Assembly: GCA_964498755.1 (NCBI GenBank)
Contig: CAZCIB010000025.1
Coordinates: 1-31,460 of the forward strand
DNA from: RZZS01 sp964498755
GTDB lineage: Bacteria > Pseudomonadota > Alphaproteobacteria > Micavibrionales > Micavibrionaceae
Direction of reading: 5' to 3'
DNA: 31,460 nucleotides
A program made the translations under genes and the position numbers. The notes beneath the pieces are model-generated. The model had not been told where the DNA came from, ran no database searches, and worked only from the letters and a program-made list of their open reading frames with translations. Position 1 is the first letter of the stretch. Every line of letters starts with the position of its first letter. Below are positions 8,254 through 16,485 of this stretch, piece after piece.

Positions 8254-9101
8254 TACTTGCCCCGCAATTCCAGAGCGAGATTATAAACGTCCTTGCGCGG
8301 CCACCCGGTTTTTTCCGCGACGAACTGCGCCGCGTCGCGCAAACTGCGCCCTTCGAGTTCTTCCGCGATCAGGGCCGCTACCTCATCCCTGCCGAACGCC
8401 TTTATTTCCGGCGGGCCGATCACGACGACAATTTCGCCTTTCGGCGCGCCCGCGTCCTGATAATACGCCGCCAGTTCCGACAGCGCGCCGCGCCGGACCT
8501 CCTCAAAGCGCTTGGTCAGCTCACGGGCGACGGCGGCCTGCCTGTCGCCAAGCGCATCAAGCGCATCCCGCAGAGACGCGGACAGACGCGGCCCGGTTTC
8601 AAAGGCGATCAGACTGCCCGGCGCCCGCGTCCATTTTTGTAAAACATCCTTCCGCGCGCCGCTTTTGGGCGGCAGAAAACCGATAAACGAAAAAGCGTCG
8701 CTCGGCAGCCCTGACAGTTGCAACGCCGTCAGGGCCGCATTCGCCCCGGGCACGGACGTTACATAGAGACCTTCATCAATACAGGCTTTGACAAGCTTGT
8801 ATCCCGGATCGGAAACAAGCGGCGTGCCGGCGTCGCTGGCCAGCGCAACGGATTTCCCGGCTTTCACAAGCTTTATGATCTGGTCTCTGGGGGCGCTGTG
8901 ATCGTTATAAACTTTTAACTGCGCCTCTATGTTCAGCATATGCAGCAATTTACCGGTCACGCGCGTGTCTTCGCAGTAGACAACGCTGGCGGATTTAAGG
9001 GCGTCAAGCGCGCGCTGCGTCATATCGCCGAGATTGCCGATGGGCGTCGCCACCAGATAAAGCCCCGGCGCAAGCGGTGATTTGTGTTCATTTTCGGGCA
9101 T
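8253..9101 (-). CDS. rsmI: 16S rRNA (cytidine1402-2'-O)-methyltransferase RsmI
   Basis: Methylates the ribose of C1402 in 16S rRNA. The tetrapyrrole-methylase fold begins with LYLVATPIGNLGDMTQRALDAL, followed by CEDTRVTGKLL, ASDAGTPLVSDPGYKLV and SVPGANAALTALQLSGLPSDAF, all diagnostic RsmI blocks. The open frame extends upstream to 9176, but the ATG at 9101 is preceded by GGAG seven bases upstream and gives the expected N-terminus (MPENEHKS, 282 residues). It is divergent from the LppC-like lipoprotein and couples directly to yraN. This divergent rsmI/lpoA-like arrangement is common in proteobacteria. Confidence 0.96.
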   Translation of the reverse strand: MPENEHKSPLAPGLYLVATPIGNLGDMTQRALDALKSASVVYCEDTRVTGKLLHMLNIEAQLKVYNDHSAPRDQIIKLVKAGKSVALASDAGTPLVSDPGYKLVKACIDEGLYVTSVPGANAALTALQLSGLPSDAFSFIGFLPPKSGARKDVLQKWTRAPGSLIAFETGPRLSASLRDALDALGDRQAAVARELTKRFEEVRRGALSELAAYYQDAGAPKGEIVVVIGPPEIKAFGRDEVAALIAEELEGRSLRDAAQFVAEKTGWPRKDVYNLALELRGK

Positions 9102-9174
9102 CTGCGAACTCCGCTTAACCTTTGCGACGCGCTGTGCTATTTCTCTAGCATCATTCCTGACAAATGAGGATATC

Positions 9175-10794
9175 ATGGCGTATTACGCAGCTGGCAAATG
9201 GTTTTATGTTTCCGTATTTATGCTGACGGTGGTTTTTCTTTCGGCCTGTACGGGCTCCGGCTACAACAATGCCTCCCCGTACGCCAGCGCGCCGATTGAG
9301 AACGCGCCGCGCCAGGCCGAAAAAGCGCCCAGCAACCTCATCTTGTCAGAGGAGGAAAAACAGGAGCTCTACAGCCCGCTGACGCCGGAACTGCAATCAC
9401 CCGGTCCGAATGGCGGCATGGATCAGGGATCGCGCGATGAAGATCCGCAATCCGCCATGCTGACCCACGCCGGATTCGAAACCGTTTACGGCAGACAACA
9501 AAATACGCCGTCCGCGCGGCGGGAAGAGCCGCCCCGGTATGGCGACCGTTCCGGCGGCGGCTATAACCAGAGCCGCTTCAACCGGGACTTGCCGAGACAA
9601 CAGGACAGGCCCCAGACCGATCCCGGACTGCCGCCCGTGAAAGTCGCCTTGCTTTTGCCGCTGAGCGGTGAAAAGGAAGCGCTTGGCAAGGCCATGCTCA
9701 ACGCCGCCCAGCTGGCTTTGTTTGACGTCGGCGCAGAGAATTTCGAGCTGGTCCCGCGCGATACCAAAGGCACGCCCGCAGGCGCGCGCATGGCTGCGCA
9801 GAACGCCGTCAATGAAGGGGCCGAGCTTATTCTGGGGCCGCTCTTCGCCGGGTCCGTGCGCGCCGCCAAGCCGATCGCGCAGAGCCGGAACGTCAACATG
9901 ATCGCGTTTTCAACCGACTGGGAGTTGCGCGATTACAATACCTACGTCATGGGCATTCTGCCTTTTGCGCAGGTTCAGCGCATCGCCGATTACGCCGCCC
10001 GGCAGGGAATTCAGCGCATAGGCGTCTTCGCGCCCAAAAGCGCTTATGGCGAGGTCGTCGTTGATGCCTTCCGCCGCGCCGCGCGGCAGAACGGTATGGA
10101 AATCGTTGAAACGGTGATGTTCAACCCGCTCCAGCAAAGCAATCTCTCCCCGCTGGTCCGGGAATTCACAGGTTACGATCAACGCGTCAGCAAACTCGAA
10201 GAACGCAAGGTTATGCTGGAATCCCGCCTGCGTGAAAATCCGGACGACGTTCAGGCGCAGCAAGAGCTTAAAAAACTGAAAAACGCGCAATCTCTGGGCG
10301 CGCTGCCCTTTGACGCGGTCTTTATGCCTGTCGGCGGCGAAACGGCCCGCGCGGTCGGAACGCTGCTGACCTCCTACGACATGACGCCGGAACGCGTCCG
10401 CCGCCTCGGCACGGGCCTGCTTGACGATCCGGGTCTGGCGACCGACCCGCAATTACAGGGCGCAGTTTTCGCGGCGCCTTCGCCGTCTTTAAGAGAACGA
10501 TTCGAAACGCGCTTTATCGAGATGTACGGCCTGCGCCCGCCGCGGCTCGCCAGCCTCGCCTATGACGCCACCGCGCTGGCCGCCGTCCTTGCCCGCACCG
10601 GACAGGTCCGCAGCGGCATGCCGTCTTTCTCGCAGGCCGCTTTTACGAACCCGAACGGCTTCGCCGGGATCGACGGCATCTTTCGTTTTAGCCGCGACGG
10701 ACTTGTCGAGCGCGGGTTATCAGTCCTGGAATACCGCGACAGCCAGATCGTGGAAGTCGAACCCGCCCCGGAAACGTTTGAAAAAGGAATCTGA
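9175..10794 (+). CDS. LppC/LpoA-like penicillin-binding protein activator lipoprotein
   Basis: 539 residues from ATG 9175, which follows TGAGGA. The signal peptide ends with lipobox LSAC (Cys25). A disordered Pro/Arg/Gln-rich linker runs to about residue 150, then a type I periplasmic-binding fold begins (VKVALLLPLSGEKEALGKAM) and continues to the C-terminus, including LILGPLFAGSVRAAKP and YGLRPPRLASLAYDATALAA. In E. coli LpoA this domain activates PBP1a from the outer membrane. The alphaproteobacterial homologues lack the N-terminal TPR part, as here, and their partner is less certain. It is divergent from rsmI with 73 nt between the starts. Confidence 0.9.
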   Translation: MAYYAAGKWFYVSVFMLTVVFLSACTGSGYNNASPYASAPIENAPRQAEKAPSNLILSEEEKQELYSPLTPELQSPGPNGGMDQGSRDEDPQSAMLTHAGFETVYGRQQNTPSARREEPPRYGDRSGGGYNQSRFNRDLPRQQDRPQTDPGLPPVKVALLLPLSGEKEALGKAMLNAAQLALFDVGAENFELVPRDTKGTPAGARMAAQNAVNEGAELILGPLFAGSVRAAKPIAQSRNVNMIAFSTDWELRDYNTYVMGILPFAQVQRIADYAARQGIQRIGVFAPKSAYGEVVVDAFRRAARQNGMEIVETVMFNPLQQSNLSPLVREFTGYDQRVSKLEERKVMLESRLRENPDDVQAQQELKKLKNAQSLGALPFDAVFMPVGGETARAVGTLLTSYDMTPERVRRLGTGLLDDPGLATDPQLQGAVFAAPSPSLRERFETRFIEMYGLRPPRLASLAYDATALAAVLARTGQVRSGMPSFSQAAFTNPNGFAGIDGIFRFSRDGLVERGLSVLEYRDSQIVEVEPAPETFEKGI

Positions 10795-10834
10795 GAAAAG
10801 AGTTACACAGCGCGGGACGCAAGACCAAACAGCG

Positions 10835-11779
10835 TCACTCGCTAGCTGCCGCCCTTTTCGCATGGCCCGCTTCTTCCGCCTCAAGCCGCCGCAGCATCGC
10901 TTTATAGATTTCCTGCGGGATGTTGACGTTGCACGCCGATTCCAGGCCCTTGAAGCCGGGGAAGGAATTCGCCTCGCAGATTGTATAACCGTCATCGGTA
11001 AACAACAGATCGATCCCGGCGACCTGCAAATTCAAAACTTCCGCCGTTTTCAGCGCCAGTGACTTGGCGTCTTCGTCGAACATAAACTCCTGTACGGAGC
11101 CGCCCTGGCTGAAATTGGCTTTAAAACCGCCCTCGCGCGCGCGCCGTTCCATCGCGGCCACGACTTCGCCGTCAACGACAAACAGGCGCAAATCGCGCCC
11201 TTTACTCATGCTGATGAATTGCTGGAAAATAATCTGGATATTCGGGTTGGTCTCGGAAATCAGGCCCATCAGATCGGTAAACGCATCGCGGCTTTCGATC
11301 AGGAAGACGCCGGTGCCGTTCACCCCGAGAAGCGTTTTCACCACAACCGGGAAGCCAAGCGAATTTTCAACAAGGTCAAGATCGACCGGAAACTTCGCCA
11401 GCATGGTATTCGGCGTCGGCAAACCGTGCTCCGCCAGAACCTGGTGCGTGTGGAGCTTGTCGGACACGCATTCGATCGACGCTGAATTGTTGAAAATCCT
11501 CACGCCCAGACGCTCCAGCTGCCGGATCACGGCAAGCGGGAAATATCCCGTCTCGATCACATAGGTCCGCGGCAGGAGAAAATCCGGCAACGGCATCAGA
11601 GAACCGTCAATCAGAACCGACTCCCGGTCCTCGCTCGTCACCAGCAGATCAAACTGCTCGGGATGAAACACCTTGACATCAATGCCCATTTCCCGGCCTT
11701 CGGCCAGAAAACGTCGGATCTCGAAAGCTTCCGCCGTTGGCGCTTCGATCTCCTCATTAAATAGAATCCAGACTTCCAT
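10835..11779 (-). CDS. RimK-family ATP-grasp ligase
   Basis: 314 residues from ATG 11779, which is preceded by GGAAAGG; a GTG at 11800 is in frame but less likely. The ATP-grasp domain is clear: SDKLHTHQVLAEHGLPTPNT, the FPVVVKTLLGVNGTGVFLI nucleotide-binding hairpin, the KGRDLRLFVVDGEVVAAMER strand pair, FKANFSQGG, and the Mg-binding GYTICEANSFPGFKGLE near the end. RimK-type enzymes join glutamate or related amino acids to carboxyl groups (ribosomal protein S6, tetrahydromethanopterin, F420, small peptides). I cannot tell the substrate here. Glutathione synthetase GshB, which often sits near rsmI/yraN in alphaproteobacteria, is an alternative, but the N-terminus does not match. Convergent with the LppC-like gene, 40 nt apart. 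Confidence 0.85.
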   Translation of the reverse strand: MEVWILFNEEIEAPTAEAFEIRRFLAEGREMGIDVKVFHPEQFDLLVTSEDRESVLIDGSLMPLPDFLLPRTYVIETGYFPLAVIRQLERLGVRIFNNSASIECVSDKLHTHQVLAEHGLPTPNTMLAKFPVDLDLVENSLGFPVVVKTLLGVNGTGVFLIESRDAFTDLMGLISETNPNIQIIFQQFISMSKGRDLRLFVVDGEVVAAMERRAREGGFKANFSQGGSVQEFMFDEDAKSLALKTAEVLNLQVAGIDLLFTDDGYTICEANSFPGFKGLESACNVNIPQEIYKAMLRRLEAEEAGHAKRAAASE

Positions 11780-11801
11780 ATGGCCTTTCCGTACCTTCAC
11801 C

Positions 11802-11846
11802 CGTCTTACAAGACGATTATGTACACCAATTTTCAGGAAAGTTCAA
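11802..11846 (-). promoter_or_regulatory. Promoter and operator-like palindrome of the ATP-grasp gene
   Basis: On the minus strand TTGAAC (11846-11841) and TACATA (11823-11818) are separated by 17 bases, a plausible sigma-70 promoter. The near-perfect palindrome CGTCTT-AC-AAGACG (11802-11815) lies at the expected transcription start, the position of a repressor site. The gene therefore seems to have its own control rather than depending on the upstream cyd operon. Confidence 0.45.
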
Positions 11847-11875
11847 AAAAAGCTAATTCCGCGTTCCGTATAATC

Positions 11876-12055
11876 CTAGCTTATACCCATAATCAGGCGC
11901 AATCCGTACGCGAGGATAAACAGGGCCGTCAAACCAAAAAGCCAGAGCAGCGCAAACCAGACGGCCCCCTGGAATTTCGCAGGCACATGCCGGTCGAGGA
12001 GAGACTGAACAGCCTTTGATACCGGGTTTTCGCTAGTGCGAGTATCCTTCGCCAT
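11876..12055 (-). CDS. Small single-helix subunit of the bd oxidase (CydX/DUF2474-like)
   Basis: A 59-residue frame whose ATG (12055) lies 23 nt inside the end of cydB and which stops at 11876. The first 27 residues are polar (MAKDTRTSENPVSKAVQ), then one hydrophobic segment follows (about 28-54, including WFALLWLFGLTALFILAYGL), ending in RLIMGIS. Small one-helix proteins encoded directly after cydB or cioB are known accessory subunits (CydX, CydS, DUF2474/CioX) that stabilise the heme site. The RL-M ending resembles DUF2474 proteins that accompany cyanide-insensitive oxidases. The overlap with cydB implies coupled translation. Identity as a subunit is inferred from position, length and topology. 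Confidence 0.8.
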   Translation of the reverse strand: MAKDTRTSENPVSKAVQSLLDRHVPAKFQGAVWFALLWLFGLTALFILAYGLRLIMGIS

Positions 12056-13094
12056 GTCTCACCTTTCCCCGGAAAATCCAGTAAATGTAAACAACGTAAC
12101 CCAAAATAACGGGCAAAAGGATCAGCGCGCCGACAAGAAGTATGAGCTGGCTCGACGGATGCGCCGCCGCCTCGTAAAGATCAATCGAGGGCGGCACGAT
12201 ATTCGGCCAGATGCTGATGGCCAGTCCCGCAAAACCGGCGATAAAAATGATCATGCCGCAGATGAAGGGCGCGGCCTCGTAGCGCTTGCGCAGCCCACGC
12301 CATGCGTAAAGACATGCCAGCAGAAACACGGCCGGCATAATCATCGTGTACGGGAATGCGGGCCCTGTAAACCAGCGCGAAACGATGTCTTCCTGCGTCA
12401 TGCCTTCGACGCCTGCGCTGATATAGGGGATGTCGCTGTACAAAAACAGCATCCAAAAAGAAATCGCCCCCATGAACAAGGCGACGACAGGCAGCGAAAT
12501 CTTGGCCATTTTATAGGCCCAGTCCTGAAGCGCGCCCTCGGTGCGGATGATCAGCCAGCACGCGCCCAGATAAATATAACCGGACACCAGCGCCAGTCCG
12601 GTCGTGAGACTGAACAGACTGAGCCAGTCGAATGCGCCGCCCGCGAAATCGCGCCCCTCGACTTCAATGCCCTGAATATAGCCGCCGAGGATAACGCCCT
12701 GAAAAAAGGCGGCGACGAGCGAGCCGCCAAAAAACGCGCCGCTCCAGAGATACTTGCTCTTTTCAGCCTTGAAACGGAACTCGAAGGCGACCCCGCGGAA
12801 AATCAAACCCAAAAGCATAATGATAACAGGAAGATAAAGCGCAGGCATAAAAACAGCGTAGGCAAGCGGAAACGCCACGAACAAACCGCCCGCGCCCATA
12901 ACAAGCCACGTCTCGTTGCCGTCCCAGAACGGCGCGATCGTGTTCATCATGACGTCCTTGTCCTGATCGGACTTGCGCAGCGGAAACAGAATGCCGACGC
13001 CGAGATCAAAGCCGTCCAGAAGCACGTACAAAAATACCGCAACGCAGAGAAGCGCGCCCCATATCAGCGGCAAAAAAGATTCGACGAGTTCCAT
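12033..13094 (-). CDS. cydB: Cytochrome bd-type quinol oxidase subunit II
   Basis: 353 residues, integral membrane. It opens LPLIWGALLCVAVFLYVLLDGFDLGVGILFP, the signature first helix of CydB (quoted in part: LDGFDLGVGILFP). This is followed by WDGNETWLVMGAGGLFVAFPLAYAV and FRGVAFEFR, which define the family. Partner of CydA in the quinol:O2 oxidoreductase of the inner membrane. Start ATG 13094 has GGGAG eight bases upstream. It follows cydA by 16 nt. Its last codons overlap the start of a small membrane protein gene. Confidence 0.96.
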   Translation of the reverse strand: MELVESFLPLIWGALLCVAVFLYVLLDGFDLGVGILFPLRKSDQDKDVMMNTIAPFWDGNETWLVMGAGGLFVAFPLAYAVFMPALYLPVIIMLLGLIFRGVAFEFRFKAEKSKYLWSGAFFGGSLVAAFFQGVILGGYIQGIEVEGRDFAGGAFDWLSLFSLTTGLALVSGYIYLGACWLIIRTEGALQDWAYKMAKISLPVVALFMGAISFWMLFLYSDIPYISAGVEGMTQEDIVSRWFTGPAFPYTMIMPAVFLLACLYAWRGLRKRYEAAPFICGMIIFIAGFAGLAISIWPNIVPPSIDLYEAAAHPSSQLILLVGALILLPVILGYVVYIYWIFRGKVRHGEGYSH

Positions 13095-13110
13095 GCTTTA
13101 AACTCCCAGG

Positions 13111-14484
13111 TTATTCGACGGGTTCTTGCGGGTAAGACAGCGGTCGCGCCGAAGTCTGCGCCTCGCGTGACGGGCGATCAGCGGAAGGGCCGTTGCGGAT
13201 GAGCTTGATGATATAGAACAGTCCGGCCCCGAACACGATCGCGTAAACGATGACAAACATTATCAGCGAGAAGAGGACAGTTTCCCCGTCCACCGGCGAG
13301 GCCATGTCTTTCGTCCGGGCAACGCCGTAGACGATCCATGGCTGCCGTCCGATCTCGGACACAAACCACCCGGCCAGCACCGCAATAAACCCGCTCGGGA
13401 TCATCAGCGTGTTCCAGCGCAGGAACAGACGGTTATCATAGAGCTTGCCGCGCCAGCGCAAAAACGCCCCGGCGAGAGCCGTAATGATCATCAGGGTTCC
13501 GATACCGACCATGACCCGGAAGGAATAAAACACCCAGGCGACATTGGGGATGTCATCCCCGTATTCGTTCAGGCCCTTGACCTCTCCGTCCATGTCATGG
13601 GTTAAAATCCAGCTCGCCAGTTTCGGAATGCCGATTTCGAAGTGATTTTTGCGCTCTTCCTGATCCGGAACGGCAAAGAGAAGCAGCGGCGCGCCTTCCT
13701 GCGTTTCCCAAAGCCCCTCCATGGCGGCGACCTTGGCCGGCTGATACTCAACGCTGTTCAGGCCGTGCGCATCGCCAACCAAAAGCTGCGCCGGCGCCAG
13801 AATCAGAATCAGCCACGCCGCGTAATTGACCATCACCTTGGCGTGATCGCGAAACCTGTCCTTGAGCAAATACCAGGAACCGACCCCGAGAACGACGAAA
13901 GCCGTTGTCAGATAGGCGGCGATTACCATGTGCGGGAACCGGTACCAGCTTGAAGGATTAAAGATAATCTCCGTCCAGGACACCGGGATATAGACGCCAT
14001 CCTCAAAGGCGAAGCCCACCGGCGTTTGCATCCAGGAATTCGCCGCCAGGATCCAGAACGCCGACATCAACGTTCCGATCGCCACCATCAGCGTAGCGAA
14101 GAAGTGCATGCGCGGCCCGACCTTGTTCCACCCGAACAGCATCACGCCAAGAAACGAGGCCTCAAGGAAAAACGCCGTCAGCACTTCGTATCCCATCATC
14201 GGCCCCATGACGGAGCCGAATGAGTCGGAGAAGCGGCTCCAGTTCGTGCCGAACTGGTAGGACAACACAACGCCGGAAACCACGCCCATACCGAATGTAA
14301 CAGCGAAAATCTTCACCCAGAACTTGTAGACCTGCATGAAGACTTCCCGGCCCGTGCGCAAATAGCGCCATTCCAGCACCGCGAGCCAACTCGCCAGACC
14401 GATCGTAAAAGACGGAAAGATGATGTGAAACGAAACGGTGAACGCAAACTGGATACGCGAGAGTAAAACCGGGTCCAGATCCAT
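13111..14484 (-). CDS. cydA: Cytochrome bd-type quinol oxidase subunit I (short Q-loop, CioA-like)
   Basis: 457 residues from ATG 14484, which has AGGAG eight bases upstream; the frame is open to 14562 but the upstream part has no family match. The protein binds hemes b558, b595 and d. Visible are the N-terminal heme-ligand helix with His20 (RIQFAFTVSFHIIFPSFTIG), the FPHMVIAAYLTTAFVV helix, the Q-loop region with PAKVAAMEGLWE and IPKLASWIL, FYSFRVMVG containing the probable methionine ligand, and GRQPWIVYG. The Q loop is short, as in CioA cyanide-insensitive oxidases rather than E. coli CydA (about 520 residues). No cydDC genes are adjacent. First gene of the cyd operon. Confidence 0.96.
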   Translation of the reverse strand: MDLDPVLLSRIQFAFTVSFHIIFPSFTIGLASWLAVLEWRYLRTGREVFMQVYKFWVKIFAVTFGMGVVSGVVLSYQFGTNWSRFSDSFGSVMGPMMGYEVLTAFFLEASFLGVMLFGWNKVGPRMHFFATLMVAIGTLMSAFWILAANSWMQTPVGFAFEDGVYIPVSWTEIIFNPSSWYRFPHMVIAAYLTTAFVVLGVGSWYLLKDRFRDHAKVMVNYAAWLILILAPAQLLVGDAHGLNSVEYQPAKVAAMEGLWETQEGAPLLLFAVPDQEERKNHFEIGIPKLASWILTHDMDGEVKGLNEYGDDIPNVAWVFYSFRVMVGIGTLMIITALAGAFLRWRGKLYDNRLFLRWNTLMIPSGFIAVLAGWFVSEIGRQPWIVYGVARTKDMASPVDGETVLFSLIMFVIVYAIVFGAGLFYIIKLIRNGPSADRPSREAQTSARPLSYPQEPVE

Positions 14485-14508
14485 GAAAACAACTCCTGGA
14501 AAACTTGC

Positions 14509-14531
14509 GCTGCTGATTCCCTTATAGCAGC
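14509..14531 (-). promoter_or_regulatory. Possible extended -10 promoter and inverted repeat upstream of cydA
   Basis: TGCTATAAG on the minus strand (14529-14521) fits an extended -10 about 40 bases before cydA. It lies inside an inverted repeat GCTGCT (14509-14514) / AGCAGC (14526-14531), which could be a regulator site. I see no FNR box (TTGAT-N4-ATCAA) here. Confidence 0.35.
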
Positions 14532-14677
14532 TTTTTGTAATACTAGGCCTTTTACGACCCAAAACTCAAGACGCAAAGCTTTAAAATGATTGTTGCGTTA
14601 CTTAAGGCAATTCAATTTTTGTTCATCTTTATGCGTTAAGATTCTAGTAAAAGGTCATACGAAGGGGTGCGGTTGTT

Positions 14678-15199
14678 TTGTGTTTTGTGCCTTTACAGAT
14701 CAAGAATCAAGGGGCGCCGCTGCTCGTCAATGCGGGGCGCTGCCGGTCGCTTGAGCCTTTACAGGACCAGACCGGCATCCTGTATTCGGTGATTACGCTT
14801 GAAGTGACGCCCGATTTTCACAAAAGCGTTGTTCTGGCCATGACGCCGGAAGAAGCTGCATCCGTTCTGAATATTTCCAATGATAAACAAGGCGGCGTCG
14901 TCGTCTTCAATAGCTCGATTGATGGCAAAAACACGCTGATTCCAACCTCTTCCATCGCTATGGCGCGGGAAATCGGGGGCGGAATGACCCTGCTCCACTA
15001 TGAAAGAGAAAATGGAAAGCCCGAAACCTACTATGCGGAACTGTGTTTCAGAGAAGTTTGCGAAACCATTATAAGCACAGACAGATATGGCGGCTCTATG
15101 ATCGACTCGGGCTTCCCGGAAAGAAATGCGTTTGGCCTGCCTGACGTTCTGAACCTGTTTCGTCAGAACATCGTTAAATCAGGCAGCCTGAGCGTTTGA
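14678..15199 (+). CDS. Hypothetical protein
   Basis: A 173-residue frame that I do not recognise. It has no signal peptide or membrane segment and reads like a soluble cytoplasmic protein, with a central TLEVTPDFHKSVVLAMTPEE block and a C-terminal region rich in polar residues. The start is unclear: TTG at 14678 follows GAAGGGG by ten bases, while GTG at 14687 is an alternative that is further from that site. It ends 21 nt inside the end of the convergent ahpD gene, so the two 3' ends overlap. Base composition is slightly less GC-rich than the flanking cyd genes. Confidence 0.65.
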   Translation: MCFVPLQIKNQGAPLLVNAGRCRSLEPLQDQTGILYSVITLEVTPDFHKSVVLAMTPEEAASVLNISNDKQGGVVVFNSSIDGKNTLIPTSSIAMAREIGGGMTLLHYERENGKPETYYAELCFREVCETIISTDRYGGSMIDSGFPERNAFGLPDVLNLFRQNIVKSGSLSV

Positions 15200-15733
15200 C
15201 TCTTGCGCAAGCGCGCTATCCGAATCAAGAATCGCCGAAGCCGCCTTGACCACAGCCGCAATACGTACAGAGGCCTGTATCTGCTCCTTAGTGACTCCAT
15301 GATCCAGAAGCTGTTTTTCGTGCGCATCGATGCACATGCCGCAGCCGTTGATGGCTGAAACGGCAAGCGACCAGAGCTCAAAGTCAACTTTCTCTACGCC
15401 GGGACTGCCGATCACATTCATCCGCAACTTTGCCGGCATCGTCTGGTAATCCTTATTGGAAGCCAAGTGAACGAAACGGTAGTACACGTTGTTCATGGCC
15501 ATGACGGATGCGGCCGACTTCGCTGCCGTAAAGGCTTCGGAAGAAAGTTTGTCCGAGGCGGCTTCTGAAATCAGCTCGATAACGGTTTTATTGCCACTCG
15601 CCAGCGCGCTTGCGAGAAAGGTTCCCCAGAGCTGCTGCGTATTCAGGCTTTGCTCGTTTTCGAGCGATCCCAGATTCAAACGGATGTCTTTTGCGTAATC
15701 GGGTATGAGGTCTTTTAAGGTTTCTATGGTCAT
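15179..15733 (-). CDS. ahpD: Alkyl hydroperoxidase AhpD
   Basis: 184 residues. The thioredoxin-like active site CGMC (Cys131, Cys134), with His138 and Glu119, falls at almost the same positions as in mycobacterial AhpD, in the context NGCGMCIDAHEKQLLDHGV. In Mycobacterium AhpD reduces AhpC and is itself reduced by a lipoylated E2 protein. Here a mycobacterial-type AhpC is encoded just upstream on the same strand, so the same relay is likely. Start ATG 15733 follows AAAGGA. The 3' end overlaps the convergent hypothetical gene by 21 nt. A repeat hairpin separates it from ahpC. Confidence 0.95.
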   Translation of the reverse strand: MTIETLKDLIPDYAKDIRLNLGSLENEQSLNTQQLWGTFLASALASGNKTVIELISEAASDKLSSEAFTAAKSAASVMAMNNVYYRFVHLASNKDYQTMPAKLRMNVIGSPGVEKVDFELWSLAVSAINGCGMCIDAHEKQLLDHGVTKEQIQASVRIAAVVKAASAILDSDSALAQESNAQAA

Positions 15734-15744
15734 TTTTTTCCTTT

Positions 15745-15840
15745 CAGTAACGAGAAGCGATTTGCGAGAAACGAGAAGCGAGAAAGAAGCGAGGGAAGCA
15801 GTTAAGTAATCTAGCTTCTCGCAACTCGCTTCTCGTTTCT
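15745..15840. repeat. Palindromic interspersed repeat, copy A (between ahpC and ahpD)
   Basis: The 107-nt gap between ahpC and ahpD is almost filled by an inverted repeat made of short CGAGAAGCGAG units. The left arm 15745-15769 pairs with 15816-15840 with two mismatches, and 15767-15782 pairs perfectly with 15825-15840 (16 bp). The same unit recurs in copy B at 31263-31350. In the ahpC-ahpD message it would form a long hairpin that could attenuate or stabilise the transcript. It contains no coding frame of its own. Confidence 0.8.
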
Positions 15841-15844
15841 AATC

Positions 15845-16390
15845 TTAAGCCGCTTTCAGCGTATCGCCGCCAACAGCGCGGTTACATGGGCAAAGCTCGT
15901 CCGTCTGGAGCGCATCGAGAATGCGCAGGATTTCAGCCGGGTTCCGGCCAACCGACAAGCCGTTGACAGACACGTGCTGGATCTCGTTATGCGGATCAAC
16001 AATATAAGTCGCGCGGTAAGCGACCCCGTCCCCGTGACGAATGCCAAGCCCGTCGACGAGCGAGCCATTCGTGTCCGCAAACATCCACATATCCAGATTG
16101 TTCAGGTCCGGATGATCGCGGCGCCAGGCCAGCTTGCAGAATTCATTATCGGTGCTGCCACCGAGAACGATACAGTCGCGATCCGCGAATTCCCTGTTCA
16201 GGCGGGCGAATTCAACAATCTCCGTCGGACAGACGAAGGTGAAATCTTTTGGATAAAAGAAGAAGACTTTCCACTTACCGCCGAAGCTGTCACGGGACAG
16301 GGTTTCAAAAGGGTTATCGTTCGGGTCCATAACCTTGGGACGAACGCCCGTGATCTGGAATTCAGGCATCGTATCGCCAACACCAAGCAT
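15845..16390 (-). CDS. ahpC: Peroxiredoxin AhpC (mycobacterial-type)
   Basis: Thiol peroxidase reducing H2O2, alkyl hydroperoxides and peroxynitrite in the cytoplasm. 181 residues. The peroxidatic site is DFTFVCPTE with Cys54. The C-terminal resolving region DELCPCNR has Cys167 and Cys169, matching the three-cysteine layout of mycobacterial AhpC (Cys61/174/176) rather than enterobacterial AhpC, which depends on AhpF. No ahpF is present. Start ATG 16390 follows GGAGG by eight bases. Divergent from the acylphosphatase gene. Confidence 0.95.
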   Translation of the reverse strand: MLGVGDTMPEFQITGVRPKVMDPNDNPFETLSRDSFGGKWKVFFFYPKDFTFVCPTEIVEFARLNREFADRDCIVLGGSTDNEFCKLAWRRDHPDLNNLDMWMFADTNGSLVDGLGIRHGDGVAYRATYIVDPHNEIQHVSVNGLSVGRNPAEILRILDALQTDELCPCNRAVGGDTLKAA

Positions 16391-16485
16391 AGTTTTTTCC
16401 TCCGGTTTCTTGCAATCTGTGTTTTATCAAAGCTACAAAGTAATACATCGCCTGGCAGAGGCAAGAGAATATCAGGAAAATAATT

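Noticed and set aside
12036..13202. 388-codon plus-strand frame opposite cydB
   Set aside because: Highly charged, low-complexity shadow of a membrane protein gene; cydB is unambiguous.
14549..14654. CCTTTTAC ... GTAAAAGG inverted pair between cydA and the hypothetical gene at 14678
   Set aside because: The copies are about 100 bp apart in an AT-rich gap where such 8-mers arise easily; no promoter logic links them.
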